Source of the DNA: Pirellulales bacterium
GTDB taxonomy: Bacteria; Planctomycetota; Planctomycetia; Pirellulales; UBA1268
DNA: 37,467 nt
NCBI GenBank assembly: GCA_017853835.1
Contig: JAFMIU010000033.1
Coordinates: 1-37,467 of the forward strand
Direction of reading: 5' to 3'
A program made the position numbers and the translations under genes. Under the pieces are notes generated by a model, which was not told the origin of the DNA, did not search any database, and worked only from the letters and a program-made list of their open reading frames with translations. This document shows positions 24,811 to 36,133 of the stretch, piece by piece. The stretch's first letter is position 1. Each line of letters begins with the position of its first letter.

Positions 24811-27373
24811 GGGCCGGCTCCCGCGTGGCCGTTTCTTCGGCGCCCGTCCGACGGCTGTTGTCGGCCGCATCGGCACGCCCCCGCGACTGAACCTGTTCCG
24901 CCATGGCGCGCCCAAGGGCCTCCCCCACCAGCAGATAGGTTTCGGCGTTGTGGTGATAGTGATGCCCCTGCCGGGGCGCCGGCGACGCCGCCGCGTCCCG
25001 CCAGAAGGGCCTCGCGTCGACCGCCTTCACGGTGCCGGCAAACTCCGGGTAGCGGCCCGTGTCGCCGCTCACCGCCAGCTGCGCCTCGGCCACCTGGAGG
25101 CCAGGCCCCGCGAGCGCCTCCCCGCCGAAGGCGATCGTTGCGAGCACGAACGGGGCGTCGGGGGCATCAAACTCCCGACGGAGTTCCTTGATGAGCCGAA
25201 CGAGATTCTGCTCATACCGCGAGGCGTGCACCGGGTTTTGATCCTTGTGCCCCTGCCACCAGACAAAGCCCGCGATCTCCGGCCGCATCCCGGCGGCTGC
25301 GGGAAAAAAATCACCGAGGTGATCGAGCACGTGGTGCGTATCCCGCACGAAGTCGTCGTATTGCTTGCCCGCGTACCAGTTGACCTCCTTCTTCGGCTGC
25401 CCCTCGACCCACGAGTCGGGAGTGTCTTGGTAGCCCGCGTAGGTTCGCCCCTCGACCGTGAATCGCTCGCTGCCCGGAGGAAGAATGTCCCACCCGAGGC
25501 TCCGGTTGCCCTGCGATGCCTTGATCAACAGCACCGGCTCGTCGTGCACGTCGCCGATCTCGTGACCGAATCCGAGTTCGGGCCCGATGAACTGTGGACG
25601 GGCGCCGAAGCCTGGCTGGAGCCAGCCCGTGCGGCTGCCCGCCGTCACCTGCACACACCACACGTCGTCGCGCACCGCCCACTCGCCGGCCGCGTCGAGC
25701 AACTGCGGAAACTTTTTCTGCCGCCGCACGACGTGAGCGAGCGTGCCTGGCGTCTCCTCGGGGCCGACCGCTCCAAATCCCACCATGTTGGACTGCCCCA
25801 TCATGATGTAGACCTTCACGGTTCCGGCCGTTGCGGAGTCCGCCCCGCCCGGCACGTTCTGCCGTGGCGCCGAACGCTCCGATGCACGCGTCTGCTGGAG
25901 CAGGCCGCGGAGGTGCGTCACCGTGTCCGGATGCTCGCCGGCCACGTTGCGACGCTGCCCCGAGTCGGCCTTCAGGTCGTAGAGTTCCGCCGGCTGGTCG
26001 TCGTCGGGAGGATAGCCGTGCTTCCGGCTCCAGGCCGGCGGCACCACCCGCTGCTTCGGCTGCGTCACGCCGGTCGTGCCATCCACGAGAAGCCAGTCGC
26101 CGTGCCGAATCGCATACTGCCCGGCATTGGTGTTGTGGACGATCGTCGTTCGCGGCGGCGTTGCCTGCTCTCCGATGAGCCACGGCAGCAGGTCATGGGA
26201 GTCGACGGCGGCATCCGGGGGCAGGTCGTAGCCCACGGCCGACGCGAGCGTGGCCATCAGATCCACCTGCGAAACGACCGCGTCGGTGGCCGATCCCGGC
26301 TTCGTCACGCCGGGCCACTTGAGCACAAAGGGCACGTGATGGCCCCCCTCATAGAGGTCGCGCTTCACGCCGCGAAAGGGTTCCGACGACCAGTGGTCGA
26401 AACGGGCGTCCCGGGCGTAGGCGTAATACTCGGCTCCGTTGTCGGAGGTGAACACCACGATCGTGTTGGAGTCGAGTTCCGCCTCGCGCAGGGCGGCGAG
26501 GACGCGGCCGCAGGCCTCGTCGGTCTCGACCACGAAGTCGCCGTAGGCCCCCGCCTGCGAACGGCCTTCGAACTCGTCGTTGGGAATGATGGGCGCGTGC
26601 GGTGACGGCAGCGGAACATAGAGGAAGAACGGCTGCGGATTCCCCTTTCGGGAGCGGACAAACGCCTCAGCCCGATCGGTGAGCGTCGGAAGCACGCGGT
26701 AGAAATCCCAGTCGCTTCGGGCGGGACCGGGGCGGCACTCCCACTGTCCCTCCTTGGGTTGGATGCCGGGCGACGCGAGCGTGACGTCGGGCGGCTCGAT
26801 CACACGGTCGTTCTCGATCCAGGCATAGGGGGGAAAGTTGATCACGTCGTCGCCGAAGTAGGTGTCGAACCCGTGGGCCAGTGGGCCGCCGGGAATCGAA
26901 CGCGACCAGTCGAAGTCGCCGTGCTCGATCGAGTCGGCCGGCGTGCCTGGCCGACGGAGCGCGTTCCAGTTCCAGCCGAGGTGCCACTTGCCGATGCAGG
27001 CCGTGGCATAGCCTCGCGCTCGGAGCATCGCGGGCAGCGTGAGCTGGCCGGGCTTGAACACGGAAGGACCCAACGAGTTCACGATCCCGTGAAAGTCGCG
27101 CCAATGGTGGCGGCCAGTGAGCAGCGCATACCGCGACGGCGAGCAGATCCCCGACGAACTGTGCGCGTCGGTGAACCGCATGCCCTCGGAGGCGAGGCGA
27201 TCGAGGTGGGGCGTCGGGATCTTCGAGGCGGGATTGTTGGCGCCAAGATCGCCATAGCCCATGTCGTCGGCAACGATGATGACGACATTGGGGGCGGCAT
27301 GGACGCCGGCCACGGCCATGACCGCGGCGATCCACCCGCATGCGACGACACGAAGGGCGTGTTGGATGTCCAT
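24788..27373 (-). CDS. Secreted sulfatase fused to SASA-type carbohydrate esterase
   Basis: The 861-residue product starts at ATG 27373 with a signal peptide (cleavage near AGVHA-A27). Residues 28-480 form a type I sulfatase: [14 protein letters not shown] with metal ligands Asp36 and Asp37, and [12 protein letters not shown] with Cys77 as the formylglycine site, then [10 protein letters not shown] and [16 protein letters not shown]. From about residue 518 a second domain begins with [13 protein letters not shown], the SASA/DUF303 (GDSL-like) esterase motif with Ser528 as nucleophile; the catalytic histidine is probably within GHHYHH (residues 803-808). The pair would remove sulfate and acetyl esters from one polysaccharide outside the cytoplasm. 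Formylglycine needs a maturase encoded elsewhere. The sulfatase lacks no key residue. Confidence 0.93.
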   Translation of the reverse strand: MDIQHALRVVACGWIAAVMAVAGVHAAPNVVIIVADDMGYGDLGANNPASKIPTPHLDRLASEGMRFTDAHSSSGICSPSRYALLTGRHHWRDFHGIVNSLGPSVFKPGQLTLPAMLRARGYATACIGKWHLGWNWNALRRPGTPADSIEHGDFDWSRSIPGGPLAHGFDTYFGDDVINFPPYAWIENDRVIEPPDVTLASPGIQPKEGQWECRPGPARSDWDFYRVLPTLTDRAEAFVRSRKGNPQPFFLYVPLPSPHAPIIPNDEFEGRSQAGAYGDFVVETDEACGRVLAALREAELDSNTIVVFTSDNGAEYYAYARDARFDHWSSEPFRGVKRDLYEGGHHVPFVLKWPGVTKPGSATDAVVSQVDLMATLASAVGYDLPPDAAVDSHDLLPWLIGEQATPPRTTIVHNTNAGQYAIRHGDWLLVDGTTGVTQPKQRVVPPAWSRKHGYPPDDDQPAELYDLKADSGQRRNVAGEHPDTVTHLRGLLQQTRASERSAPRQNVPGGADSATAGTVKVYIMMGQSNMVGFGAVGPEETPGTLAHVVRRQKKFPQLLDAAGEWAVRDDVWCVQVTAGSRTGWLQPGFGARPQFIGPELGFGHEIGDVHDEPVLLIKASQGNRSLGWDILPPGSERFTVEGRTYAGYQDTPDSWVEGQPKKEVNWYAGKQYDDFVRDTHHVLDHLGDFFPAAAGMRPEIAGFVWWQGHKDQNPVHASRYEQNLVRLIKELRREFDAPDAPFVLATIAFGGEALAGPGLQVAEAQLAVSGDTGRYPEFAGTVKAVDARPFWRDAAASPAPRQGHHYHHNAETYLLVGEALGRAMAEQVQSRGRADAADNSRRTGAEETATREPAHAREHFQ

Positions 27374-27476
27374 TGATGGAGCGTGCCGTGCCGGACGGGT
27401 CTCGTCGCCACCCGATCGGGCGATGTCCACTCTGACCGTACCCATACAGTATCGTACAGCGTCGTCTTTCCGAAGC

Positions 27477-30400
27477 ATGGTCGTTCACGGACCGCGACCT
27501 TGTCTCGCGGCAAATCCCTTGGCCGTTCTGCTTCTTCGCCGACTGCTTCTCGCCGCCATGACCGTGGGAGCGGCCATGGCCGGGCCATCGGCCGGAGCCG
27601 CGGAACCGCCCGTTGAAGCCGATGTCGTGGTCTACGGAGCGACGGCCTCAGGGCTCGCGGCGGCCATCCAGGCATCGGCCATGGGCCTGCGGGCGATCGT
27701 CGTGGAGGCCTCCGATCATGTGGGCGGCATGACCACCGGCGGCCTCTCGAGTAGCGACGTCGGGAAGGCCTGGTCGATCGGCGGCATCCCCTCGGAGTTT
27801 TATCGTCGGGTCGGAAAGGCCTATGGGTCGGACGACCGCGTGTTTCATTTCGAGCCGAAGGTGGCGGCTGCCGTGTTTGACGCGTGGCTGCGGGAGGCCG
27901 GCGTGACGGTGGTCACCAACGAGCCGCTCGACCTGACGAACGGCGTCGTGATGCGCGACGGCCGGATCGAATCATTCACGAGTGAGTCGGGGAGGACGTT
28001 TCGCGGCACCGTCTTCGTCGACGCCAGCTTCGAAGGCGACCTGATGGCGAGTGCCGGCGTGTCGTGCACGGTCGGCCGTGAGCCCGAAGCACGCTACGGC
28101 GAGTCGCTCGCCGGCATCCGCCGAGGCGATCGCACACCTCGGCCGCACTACACCCAGGGAGACAAGGACCACTTCATCACCGCCGTCGACCCCTTCATCA
28201 GGCCGGGAGACGCCACGAGCGGCCTGCTGCCCGGGGTCAAGGCGGTCGACTTCGACACGTTCGTCGATGGCGCCGGCGACGACGGAGTGCAGGCCTACAC
28301 CTACCGGCTCTGCGTGACCGACGCCCCCGCCAACCGAATCCCGTTTGAGCAACCCGAAGGCTACCGCGAGATCAACCACGAACTGCTGCTGCGGGTCTTC
28401 GAGTCGGGCGACACGCGGCTGCCGATCCTGAGCCACAAGCTCCCCAACCACAAGTTTGACTGGAACAGCATGCACGCCGTCGGGATCGATCTTCCCGGGG
28501 CAAGCTGGCCTTATCCGGAGGCCGACCACGCAACCCGGAAGCGGATCGCCGCGGAGCACGCCCGATACGTGAGGGGAGTGCTCTGGACGCTTGCCTTTCA
28601 TCCCCGGGTGCCGGAATCGATTCGCGCCGTCGTTGCCCGCCATGGCTGGTGCCGCGACGAGTTCACCGCCACCGGCGGATTCCCTCCGCAGCTCTATGTC
28701 CGGGAAGGACGTCGGATGATCTCCGACGTGGTCGTCACGCAGGGTGTGTGCCTGGGTGCCGAACCCTGCGAGGATCCCGTAGCCCTCGGTTCCTTCGGCC
28801 TCGACTCGCATGCGGTTCAATACTTCGTCAACGAGCAGCGCCATGTCCGTCGCGAGGGCGTGTTCTGGCGGGTGCCCCCGAAGCCTTACGGTATTTCATG
28901 GAGGGCGATCCGGCCGAGGCGGGCCGAGTGCGAGAATCTCCTCGTGCCAACGTGCGTGAGCGCCTCGCATGCCGCCTACGGCTCGCTTCGCATGGAGCCG
29001 GTCTACATGGCGCTCGGCCAGGCGGCCGGCACCGCCGCGGCCTTGGCGATCCGCGCCGGCACAGCGGTGCAGGATGTGCCGTATGCCCAACTGCGAACGC
29101 GGCTGATCGCCGACGGAGCGATCCTGTCGGGCGAGCGCGCCGCCAAGGTTGCCTCGACCACCGTCACACCATGGGCTTCGTCATCCTCCGATGGACTGGC
29201 CGCGGCCCTCGCGATGGAACACCGCGAAGGCCTCGTCGCCGACGTCGAACGCATCGGCGATCCAGCCCGCGGATCGACGATCTTCCACACGCGGCATCTC
29301 ACCTGCGTGCAGTGCCACTCGGCCGGAAGCGGCAGCTCGCCGCTCGGGCCGAACCTCGCCGCCATGCCGCCGAACGTGCCTCGCGACGCACTCGTCGCGC
29401 ATCTCGTGGAATCGCTGCTCGATCCATCGGCCGTGGTCCGTCCGGAATACCGCGGCGTCACGATCCTCACCACGAAGGGCACCACGCACACCGGCCTCAT
29501 CGCCCGGGAATCGGCCTCCGAGGTGGTGCTTCGCGACGCCGCCACGGGAGGCGGCGAGATCGTGATCCCCGTGGAATCCGTCGACGAACGGACTGTTGCC
29601 TCCCGGTCGCTGATGCCCGCGGGCCTGCCCAACCTCCTCGCCGATCGTCGTCAGTTCCTCGACCTTGTGAGGTATCTCGCCGAGGTGGCGACCGGGGGCC
29701 CGTCGCGGGCCGATGCGCTCTCCCCCGACCCTGCCGCCATCGCCCCGCACCCGCCGGCGGCATATGAATCCGACGTTGATCATGCCGGCTTCCTCACCGA
29801 CTGGCAGGATCCACGAAAGGCGAGGGCCTCCTTGCGGCGCGGTGAGGCGCTCTACGCCCGGGTCTGCGCCAACTGCCACGGCACACTCGAGGCGCCCGGG
29901 TCGCTGCCCACCGCGCCCCGATTTGCCGAGGGGCCGTTCAAGCACGGCAGCGACCCCCACGCGATGTATCAAACCCTGACCCGCGGGAATGGCCAGATGG
30001 TCGCCCAAACCTGGATGGTGCCGTCGCAGAAGTATGACGTGATCCATTACATCCGCGAGACATTTCTCAAGGACCACCATCGCGACTGGTACACGCCGAT
30101 CACGCGCGACTATCTCTCCTCGCTTCCTCCCGGCACCTCCCGCGGGCCAGAGGCCTCGACGATCGAGCCGTGGCGGCTGCACGACTACGGTCCCTTTCTC
30201 GCGGGCACCTTCGAGGTGGGGCGAGGAGGAGGCAACGTGGCCCGCAAGGGTCTGGCGGTGAGGCTCGATCCCGGGCCGGGAGGGATCGGCCGCGGCCACG
30301 CCTGGATCCTCTATGAACTCGACACGCTGCGTGCGGCGGCGGTGTGGACGGGCGATGCATTCATCGACTGGGGTGGCATCACCTTCGACGGTCGCCACGG

Positions 30401-32354
30401 CCGCCACCCCCGCGTCCATGGCGCCGTCATGGCGGCCCTCCCCACGATGCCGGGCTGGGCCGACCCTGCCACGGGCGGGTTCACCGATCCACGACCGCTC
30501 GGACGTGACGAGAAACCGTATGGTCCCCTGCCCCGGTCTCATGGGAGGTTTCAGGCTCTGCACCATGCTGCGATGCCGGATGATTCCGCGGCCGAACCAC
30601 TCTCGGTCGTAGTGCTCGACCAGCTCATCGGCACGACACGCGTTCTGGAGACCGCGTCCCTCGCGGCCCCGATCGACATCGATTCTCATCCGCAGCCCGT
30701 GGTCGTGCGGAGCTTTTCGTGTGGTCCTCGGCCGAGGCCGCTCGTCGCCCGGCTTGCCGCGGCGCCGGCGGCCGCCGCGATCGTCGCCTCGGCGAAAGCC
30801 GCCGCCAACGGGCCGCACATCGTCGCCGCCGACGGATTCGTCGACCTCCACATCCCTGCGGGCGAAACACCGCTCGATCTGGCGGTGGCAGTGGCGGCAT
30901 GCGATTCGGCGGCGTTGACCCGCCACGCCGCCTCCCTGGCACCGCCGCCGCCCCCTCGCTCGCTCATCGGCCGGTCGGCCCCGCGGCTCTGGCCCGCCAC
31001 CCTCGAGACGCCGCTCATGCGGGGCGACGACACCGCCCCCTTCGCCGTGGATGAACTGTCGGCTCCCGACACGAATCCGTGGAACGCGCAGCTTCGGTTT
31101 TCCGGCATCGACTTCACCGGTCTCGATGAAGCGGTGCTCTGCACCTGGGATGGCGATGTCTGGCAGGTCCGTGGCATCGAGGCGTCGTCGGGCACGCTGC
31201 GGTGGCGGCGGATCGCCTCGGGTCTGTTTCAGCCGCTGGGCATCAAGCGGATCGACGGCCAGACCTTCGTCGCCTGCCGCGACCGGATCCTGACGCTCGT
31301 CGATCTCGACGGAGACGGACTCACCGACCGTTACGACACCTTCAACGACGACCACCAGGTGACCGAGCACTTTCATGAGTTTGCGATGGGGCTCGAGACC
31401 GACGCAGCCGGCAACCTCTACTACGCCAAAGCGGCTCGCCATGCTCTCCCTGCCGTCGTGCCGCACCATGGCACCCTGCTGCGGGTGTCACGCGACGGCG
31501 CATCGACCGAGATCGTGGCGAACGGTTTTCGCGCGCCCAACGGCGTCTGCGTGGAGCCTGACGGCACCTTCTGGATCACCGATCAGGAAGGGCACTGGCA
31601 TCCGAAAAACCGGATCAATGTCGTTCGTGCCGGCGGTTTCTACGGCAACATGTTCGGCTATCACGACGTGGTCGATGCGAGCGACACGGCGATGGAACCT
31701 CCCGCCTTCTGGATCACCAATGCCTTCGACCGCTCGCCGGCCGAGATGCTCCGCGTGACGAGCACGCGGTGGCAGCCGATCACCGGTGGCCTGCTCGAAC
31801 TCTCATACGGCGAGGGCCGCGTGCATCTCGTGCTGACCGAACCGGCGGCTGTCCACGACGGTGTCGTGCAGGGGGGCATGGTGGCGTTGCCGATGCCCGA
31901 TCTTCCCACCGGCATCATGCGGGGCCGTTTTCATCCGACCGACGGCCACCTGTATGCGTGCGGACTCTTCGCATGGGCAGGCAACCAGACGCGGCCGGGG
32001 GGCTTCTTTCGGATTCGCCGCACCGCACGGCCGCTCCTGATCCCCACCGCCCTGCACACGGCTCCGAACACCATCGAACTCACATTTCCGGAGCCGCTCG
32101 ATCCCGTCGCCACCATGCAGCCAGAGGCCTGGCGGGTGCGCACCTGGAACCTCGTGCGATCGGAGCGGTACGGCTCCGACCACCATGACGAGACGAATCG
32201 AAGCGTCGCCGAGGTGACGCTGTCGGCCGACGGCCGGCGCGTGACGCTGCACGTGCCCGGCTTCTCGACCACATGGTGCTATGCCCTCGAGTGGAACGTC
32301 ACGGCGGCCACCGGATCGGCCGTGCGGGGTGTGCTGCACGGCACCATGCACTGA
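27477..32354 (+). CDS. FAD oxidoreductase / two cytochrome c sites / beta-propeller fusion
   Basis: The 1625-residue exported protein begins at ATG 27477 with a signal peptide ([20 protein letters not shown], cut near residue 42); an upstream ATG at 27423 is possible. Order: FAD-dependent oxidoreductase of the FAD_oxidored type, residues 45-550 ([11 protein letters not shown] at 53, [12 protein letters not shown], then [15 protein letters not shown]); heme-binding domain 590-740 of the planctomycete type with CVQCH at 610-614; second cytochrome c with CANCH at 797-801; a domain of the DUF6797 kind, 840-1180; a sorbosone-dehydrogenase-like propeller, about 1200-1490 ([35 protein letters not shown]); and a C-terminal Ig-like part ([13 protein letters not shown]). 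Electrons could pass from FAD to the hemes within one chain. It diverges from the sulfatase gene over 103 bases. Confidence 0.88.
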   Translation: MVVHGPRPCLAANPLAVLLLRRLLLAAMTVGAAMAGPSAGAAEPPVEADVVVYGATASGLAAAIQASAMGLRAIVVEASDHVGGMTTGGLSSSDVGKAWSIGGIPSEFYRRVGKAYGSDDRVFHFEPKVAAAVFDAWLREAGVTVVTNEPLDLTNGVVMRDGRIESFTSESGRTFRGTVFVDASFEGDLMASAGVSCTVGREPEARYGESLAGIRRGDRTPRPHYTQGDKDHFITAVDPFIRPGDATSGLLPGVKAVDFDTFVDGAGDDGVQAYTYRLCVTDAPANRIPFEQPEGYREINHELLLRVFESGDTRLPILSHKLPNHKFDWNSMHAVGIDLPGASWPYPEADHATRKRIAAEHARYVRGVLWTLAFHPRVPESIRAVVARHGWCRDEFTATGGFPPQLYVREGRRMISDVVVTQGVCLGAEPCEDPVALGSFGLDSHAVQYFVNEQRHVRREGVFWRVPPKPYGISWRAIRPRRAECENLLVPTCVSASHAAYGSLRMEPVYMALGQAAGTAAALAIRAGTAVQDVPYAQLRTRLIADGAILSGERAAKVASTTVTPWASSSSDGLAAALAMEHREGLVADVERIGDPARGSTIFHTRHLTCVQCHSAGSGSSPLGPNLAAMPPNVPRDALVAHLVESLLDPSAVVRPEYRGVTILTTKGTTHTGLIARESASEVVLRDAATGGGEIVIPVESVDERTVASRSLMPAGLPNLLADRRQFLDLVRYLAEVATGGPSRADALSPDPAAIAPHPPAAYESDVDHAGFLTDWQDPRKARASLRRGEALYARVCANCHGTLEAPGSLPTAPRFAEGPFKHGSDPHAMYQTLTRGNGQMVAQTWMVPSQKYDVIHYIRETFLKDHHRDWYTPITRDYLSSLPPGTSRGPEASTIEPWRLHDYGPFLAGTFEVGRGGGNVARKGLAVRLDPGPGGIGRGHAWILYELDTLRAAAVWTGDAFIDWGGITFDGRHGRHPRVHGAVMAALPTMPGWADPATGGFTDPRPLGRDEKPYGPLPRSHGRFQALHHAAMPDDSAAEPLSVVVLDQLIGTTRVLETASLAAPIDIDSHPQPVVVRSFSCGPRPRPLVARLAAAPAAAAIVASAKAAANGPHIVAADGFVDLHIPAGETPLDLAVAVAACDSAALTRHAASLAPPPPPRSLIGRSAPRLWPATLETPLMRGDDTAPFAVDELSAPDTNPWNAQLRFSGIDFTGLDEAVLCTWDGDVWQVRGIEASSGTLRWRRIASGLFQPLGIKRIDGQTFVACRDRILTLVDLDGDGLTDRYDTFNDDHQVTEHFHEFAMGLETDAAGNLYYAKAARHALPAVVPHHGTLLRVSRDGASTEIVANGFRAPNGVCVEPDGTFWITDQEGHWHPKNRINVVRAGGFYGNMFGYHDVVDASDTAMEPPAFWITNAFDRSPAEMLRVTSTRWQPITGGLLELSYGEGRVHLVLTEPAAVHDGVVQGGMVALPMPDLPTGIMRGRFHPTDGHLYACGLFAWAGNQTRPGGFFRIRRTARPLLIPTALHTAPNTIELTFPEPLDPVATMQPEAWRVRTWNLVRSERYGSDHHDETNRSVAEVTLSADGRRVTLHVPGFSTTWCYALEWNVTAATGSAVRGVLHGTMH

Positions 32355-32405
32355 AGAAGCATGGAGCACGATTACGCTCGGCGACCGTTCCCCCGTACGG
32401 GTGAG

Positions 32406-32427
32406 TCACCCGACGACAATCGGGTGA
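32406..32427. terminator. Hairpin after the FAD/heme fusion gene
   Basis: TCACCCGA (32406-32413) and TCGGGTGA (32420-32427) form a perfect 8-bp stem with loop CGACAA, 50 bases after the fusion-gene stop. There is no U-tract. It resembles the hairpin at 34402-34423. Confidence 0.45.
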
Positions 32428-32452
32428 TGACAGTATCTGCCCTCGCTTCCAT

Positions 32453-32476
32453 ACTCCCCCGAGGGAGCGGGGGAGT
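32453..32476. terminator. Second GC hairpin in the same intergenic gap
   Basis: ACTCCCCC (32453-32460) pairs with GGGGGAGT (32469-32476) around an 8-base loop. It lies between the first hairpin and the next gene and could end the upstream transcript or fold in the leader of the downstream one. Confidence 0.4.
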
Positions 32477-32552
32477 CGCCGATGGCTGCGTCACGTGCGG
32501 CTTCCTTCGACGGTGACTGGCCTTTCTCAATCGCTCTGGGGGAGCACGCGAT

Positions 32553-34445
32553 ATGAAACCTCGCTCGACGATTCCCTTTCGTATCGCGATGGGTGTGGGC
32601 GTGATGATCGCTTCGGCCTTGCCTTCGGCCTCTGCGGCGACGTTCACCTGGGGCGGGCCGAAGATCAGCGGCACCACCACGTTCCAAGGCGGCGTGCAGA
32701 ACTGGAACGACCCAGCCAACTGGGTCAGCGACACGAGCGGCACCTTTCCAAACGGCATCGACGCCGTGGCCCAGACACGGGTCAACTGGGGAGCGTCTCC
32801 CACGCTGATGCTCAACGAGACGATCACCCTCGGCCGGCTCTCACTCGGCGACACGGCCATCACCTACTATCAGATCTTCATTCAGGGCAACGGCGGCTCC
32901 TTCGTGTTTGACTCGGTGAGCGGCACGACGACGGTCACCAAACAGAGCCAAGTCAACAGCGGGGCCACAACCTCCGCTCGGATGGATGTCGTGTCCGCCG
33001 CGATGGCGATCATGACACCGGTCTTTGAAAACAACATTCTCAACACGACCGGCATCGGCCGGCTCACTTTTTCGGGAGACGTAACGGCCGGCAGCGCGGG
33101 CCTGAAGATGATCAGCCATGTCAGCACCGCCACCGGAACCGGGTCGAGCTTTCTGAACTACTCCGGAAACATCACCGATGGCATCGGCCAGATCGGGATC
33201 CTGGTGAATCCGACGTCGGCGGGCGGGATTCCGTTCAAACTCACCGGCACCGGAAACGCCTTCACCGGGCCGGTCACCATTCTCCGTCAGACGCTCGAGG
33301 CGCTGCCGATCAGCGGAACCAACGGTGCCCTTGGCACCGGAACCCTGCAACTGGGTGAGAGCGACCCCGGCGCCACCAACTCGGCAACGCTCAACCTGGG
33401 AGGCTCGCCCGAAACCCTGACGGAGCACAATCCGATCGTGGTTCCGAACGGAAGCAGTGGGGCACGCCGGATTGCGCTGATCGGCGACCGGAGCGACGTG
33501 CTCGGTTCCTTTTACTCGGGCAACCGGATCATGGCCGGCGAACTTGACGTGCAGAACTCCGGTGGCGTGACGCTCGCCTGCGGGGGCACCGGAAGCCTCA
33601 CCTTTTCCAACGCGATCCGGGGCACCGGCCCGATCACCATCAACAGCACGGGCTCGGGAAAGGTGATCTTTGCCGGGGCCGGCTCAACGCACTCGGGCAC
33701 GGTCACGATCCAATCCCGCGAGCTTCAACTGGCCGGCGCATCGGCGTTGGGTGCGAGCACGATCGTGCCGGTTGCCGGCGGCACGATGGCACTGGCACCA
33801 TCCCTTCAGGCCACCGTCGGTGGCCTGGCTCCCACCGCCGGGGGCCTCGTCGATGTGGGCACTGGTTTCGTCACGGTCACCAGCGGCCTCTCACCCGTCG
33901 ATCTGGTGACGGCGATTGTGGCCGGCCGAGGTGACGGCTCTTGGAACGGTTCGGCCGGGATCACGTCGAGCGCGGCGGCGCTCGACCCCAACCGCGCTGT
34001 CGGCTGGCTCGAGAACGGAGACGGTTCGGTGAGCTTCGCCTATGCCGCCGCAGGCGACACCAACCTCGACTGGTCGATCGACCTGCTCGATATCGGCACC
34101 TATCTGGCTGCCGGCAAGTATGACACCGGCGAGCCCTCCGGTTGGTCGGAGGGCGACTATACCTACGACGGTTTGGTCGATATCACCGATGTCGCTCTCT
34201 ACCTCGGCACGGGACTGTTCGACACAGGGCCCTACAATCCGCCGGCCGGAAACAGCGTCGGCGTGGCCGCCGTCCCCGAACCCCTCGGACTTGGATCGGT
34301 CGCCTTGGCCGTGATCGTCTGCGCGATGGTCGGCCGAAAAGCCCCGCGGAGCGAGCACGCGGTGCCAGCCGATCACTGGAGGCGCGCTGGACTTCCCCCG
34401 AGCGTCACCCAAACGGGTGACGCCCAAGGGCCTTATTTTGGGTGA
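32553..34445 (+). CDS. Beta-strand-repeat surface protein with dockerin-like segment and PEP-CTERM
   Basis: The 630-residue protein has a signal peptide (cut near SASA-A29) and a well placed GGGGGAG eight bases before the ATG. Residues 30-490 are Gly/Thr/Ser/Asn-rich beta repeats of the autotransporter-associated kind (NWNDPANWVSD, FTGPVTILRQTLEALPISG, HSGTVTIQSRELQLAGA). Residues 501-562 resemble dockerin type I: GDTNLDWSIDLLDIGTYL and GDYTYDGLVDITDVALYL, two Asp-rich calcium loops. VPEPLGLGSVALAVIVCAMV begins at 574. Instead of ending after the basic GRK, the frame runs on 35 residues through a hairpin to 34445, an unusual tail. It is probably exported, exosortase-cut and matrix-bound. Confidence 0.88.
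   Translation: MKPRSTIPFRIAMGVGVMIASALPSASAATFTWGGPKISGTTTFQGGVQNWNDPANWVSDTSGTFPNGIDAVAQTRVNWGASPTLMLNETITLGRLSLGDTAITYYQIFIQGNGGSFVFDSVSGTTTVTKQSQVNSGATTSARMDVVSAAMAIMTPVFENNILNTTGIGRLTFSGDVTAGSAGLKMISHVSTATGTGSSFLNYSGNITDGIGQIGILVNPTSAGGIPFKLTGTGNAFTGPVTILRQTLEALPISGTNGALGTGTLQLGESDPGATNSATLNLGGSPETLTEHNPIVVPNGSSGARRIALIGDRSDVLGSFYSGNRIMAGELDVQNSGGVTLACGGTGSLTFSNAIRGTGPITINSTGSGKVIFAGAGSTHSGTVTIQSRELQLAGASALGASTIVPVAGGTMALAPSLQATVGGLAPTAGGLVDVGTGFVTVTSGLSPVDLVTAIVAGRGDGSWNGSAGITSSAAALDPNRAVGWLENGDGSVSFAYAAAGDTNLDWSIDLLDIGTYLAAGKYDTGEPSGWSEGDYTYDGLVDITDVALYLGTGLFDTGPYNPPAGNSVGVAAVPEPLGLGSVALAVIVCAMVGRKAPRSEHAVPADHWRRAGLPPSVTQTGDAQGPYFG
34402..34423. terminator. Strong 9-bp hairpin inside the 3' end of the surface protein gene
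   Basis: GCGTCACCC (34402-34410) and GGGTGACGC (34415-34423) pair perfectly around AAAC, followed within 12 bases by the T-rich TTATTTT. It looks like an intrinsic terminator, yet it lies within the coding frame of 32553-34445, in its extra tail. Confidence 0.6.
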
Positions 34446-34584
34446 TGGCCACTCCGGTCGTGGCATGCAAAACTGGTAGGGTTTGGAAGGGCTTCGGGAA
34501 CGCACGCGCCGTTGTTGCGGAGAGTGACGCCCTCTGACGGTATTCACAACCACGACACCCTCGTCTCGCGGGAGGACAGCAATC

Positions 34585-36036
34585 ATGGTGACACCACGTG
34601 AACAGCGACAACTGGCGGCCGGGCTTGCGATGATCATCGCGATCGCAGCCTCGTCGTCTTCGACTCTCGCCGCCACGCTCTACTGGTCGGGCAACGGCAC
34701 GTCCCAGGGAGGCAGCGGCACCTGGAACACTAGTTTGGCCCGTTTTGGAACGGTGGGCGGCGGCCCCTATACGACGGTCTGGAACAACACCACGAACGCC
34801 GCCGACACGGCCCTGTTCGGCGGATCAAACGCCACGGCCACGCTCGGCGCCGACATCACGGTGCGCCAGCTCACGTTCAACAACGCATCGACCGTGGCGG
34901 GGGGCGGGTTTAGCCTGACCACGGGCGCGACGAACAGCCTGACGATCGCGGCCGGCGGAAGCGGCCGGACCACGGGTGGCACGGTGAGCGCCCCGATCGT
35001 CGGAAGCGGCGGGCTCACGATCAGCAACACGGCTGGGCCGATCGTGCTCACGGGAAGCAGCACGTATTCCGGTACCACGGTCATCGGCGTGGCCATCTCG
35101 GGCGTGCCCATCCGGCTCACCCTCGGCAATGGCGGCGCCTCCGGCTCCATCGGGTCTTCATCCGGCATGCGCATCGATGCGGGCAGCATCTTTCAGACCA
35201 GCCGGAACGACACGATCACCCAGGGCGTCAACTTTCCCTTGATCACCGGCGGCGGCTCATTCATCAAGGGTGGCGTCGGAACGACGATCTTCACGCTGAC
35301 CAACTCCTACTCGGGCTCCACGTCGATCGTCAACGGCACTCTGCAACTCGGAGACGGCGGTACGACCGGCGGTATCGGGCAATCGTCGGCCATCACGGTC
35401 GCCAGCGGTGCCACGTTTGCCGTCAATCGATCCAACAACACCAACCAAGCCAGCAGCGGCGCCGGCTTCCGAGCCATCGACGGCGCCGGCGGCTTCACGC
35501 AGGCCGGCAGCGGCACCACCACGCTCGCGGTGACCAACTCCTACACCGGCCCCACGAACGTGCTGGCGGGCATGCTCAACATCACCGGCACGCTAGCCAA
35601 CACGGCCATCACGGTTTCGTCCGCTGCCATCCTCGCCGGCACCGGCACGACCGCGGGCACCATCTCGTTTCAGTCGGGATCGAAGTTTCTCTTCAATGCT
35701 GCTTCGCCGCTGAACGTGGGAGGAGCCGTCACCTTTGCCGACCCATCGAACTTCAGCATCGCCGACATCGTGGGCCTCACCAGCAGCGTGGCCGAGGGCA
35801 TCTACACGCTGATTGCCGGCACGGTCGATACCACGGGCCTGGCCAACCTGGGCTCGGGCAACGCCTACGACCTCGGCAGCGGCAAGAGCGCCTATTTCCA
35901 GTCGGGAAGCCTTCAAGTGGTCGTCGTGCCCGAGCCGTCAGTCTGCATCGCGGCACTCTCCGGCCTCGTGACGTTTACGATCGCACGACATCGATGGCTT
36001 GCCTCCAAGCCGGCTCGCCCGCTGCCCGCAGACTGA
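34585..36036 (+). CDS. Autotransporter-type beta-strand-repeat protein with PEP-CTERM
   Basis: The 483-residue protein has GGGAGGA eight bases before the ATG and a signal peptide ending near STLAA. The mature start LYWSGNGTSQGGSGTW is shared with the next gene. Two clear PATR-type repeats are seen (GVGTTIFTLTNSYSGSTSIV and GSGTTTLAVTNSYTGPTNVL, each followed by a G-x-L strand), separated by a less regular segment. The end is VVVPEPSVCIAALSGLVTFT then ARHRW and a short tail: PEP motif, hydrophobic helix and basic cluster. It would be exported and sorted to the surface or matrix as a beta-helix. No autotransporter barrel is present. Confidence 0.88.
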   Translation: MVTPREQRQLAAGLAMIIAIAASSSSTLAATLYWSGNGTSQGGSGTWNTSLARFGTVGGGPYTTVWNNTTNAADTALFGGSNATATLGADITVRQLTFNNASTVAGGGFSLTTGATNSLTIAAGGSGRTTGGTVSAPIVGSGGLTISNTAGPIVLTGSSTYSGTTVIGVAISGVPIRLTLGNGGASGSIGSSSGMRIDAGSIFQTSRNDTITQGVNFPLITGGGSFIKGGVGTTIFTLTNSYSGSTSIVNGTLQLGDGGTTGGIGQSSAITVASGATFAVNRSNNTNQASSGAGFRAIDGAGGFTQAGSGTTTLAVTNSYTGPTNVLAGMLNITGTLANTAITVSSAAILAGTGTTAGTISFQSGSKFLFNAASPLNVGGAVTFADPSNFSIADIVGLTSSVAEGIYTLIAGTVDTTGLANLGSGNAYDLGSGKSAYFQSGSLQVVVVPEPSVCIAALSGLVTFTIARHRWLASKPARPLPAD

Positions 36037-36133
36037 CTGTCCACCTGGCGACCACGACGCCGGGATCCTTGTTCACCATCAAAACCTCCGACGAACGTCG
36101 TGAGGATCTGCCATACCCTGAAGGAGTCGATCA

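Noticed and set aside
29181..31469. 762-codon minus-strand open frame
   Set aside because: Antisense to the FAD/heme/propeller fusion with clear CxxCH sites; no recognisable domain on this strand.
32483..32498. Possible second sigma-54 site TGGC-N-TGC before 32553
   Set aside because: The distance between the GG and GC elements is one base too long and the -24 flank does not match.
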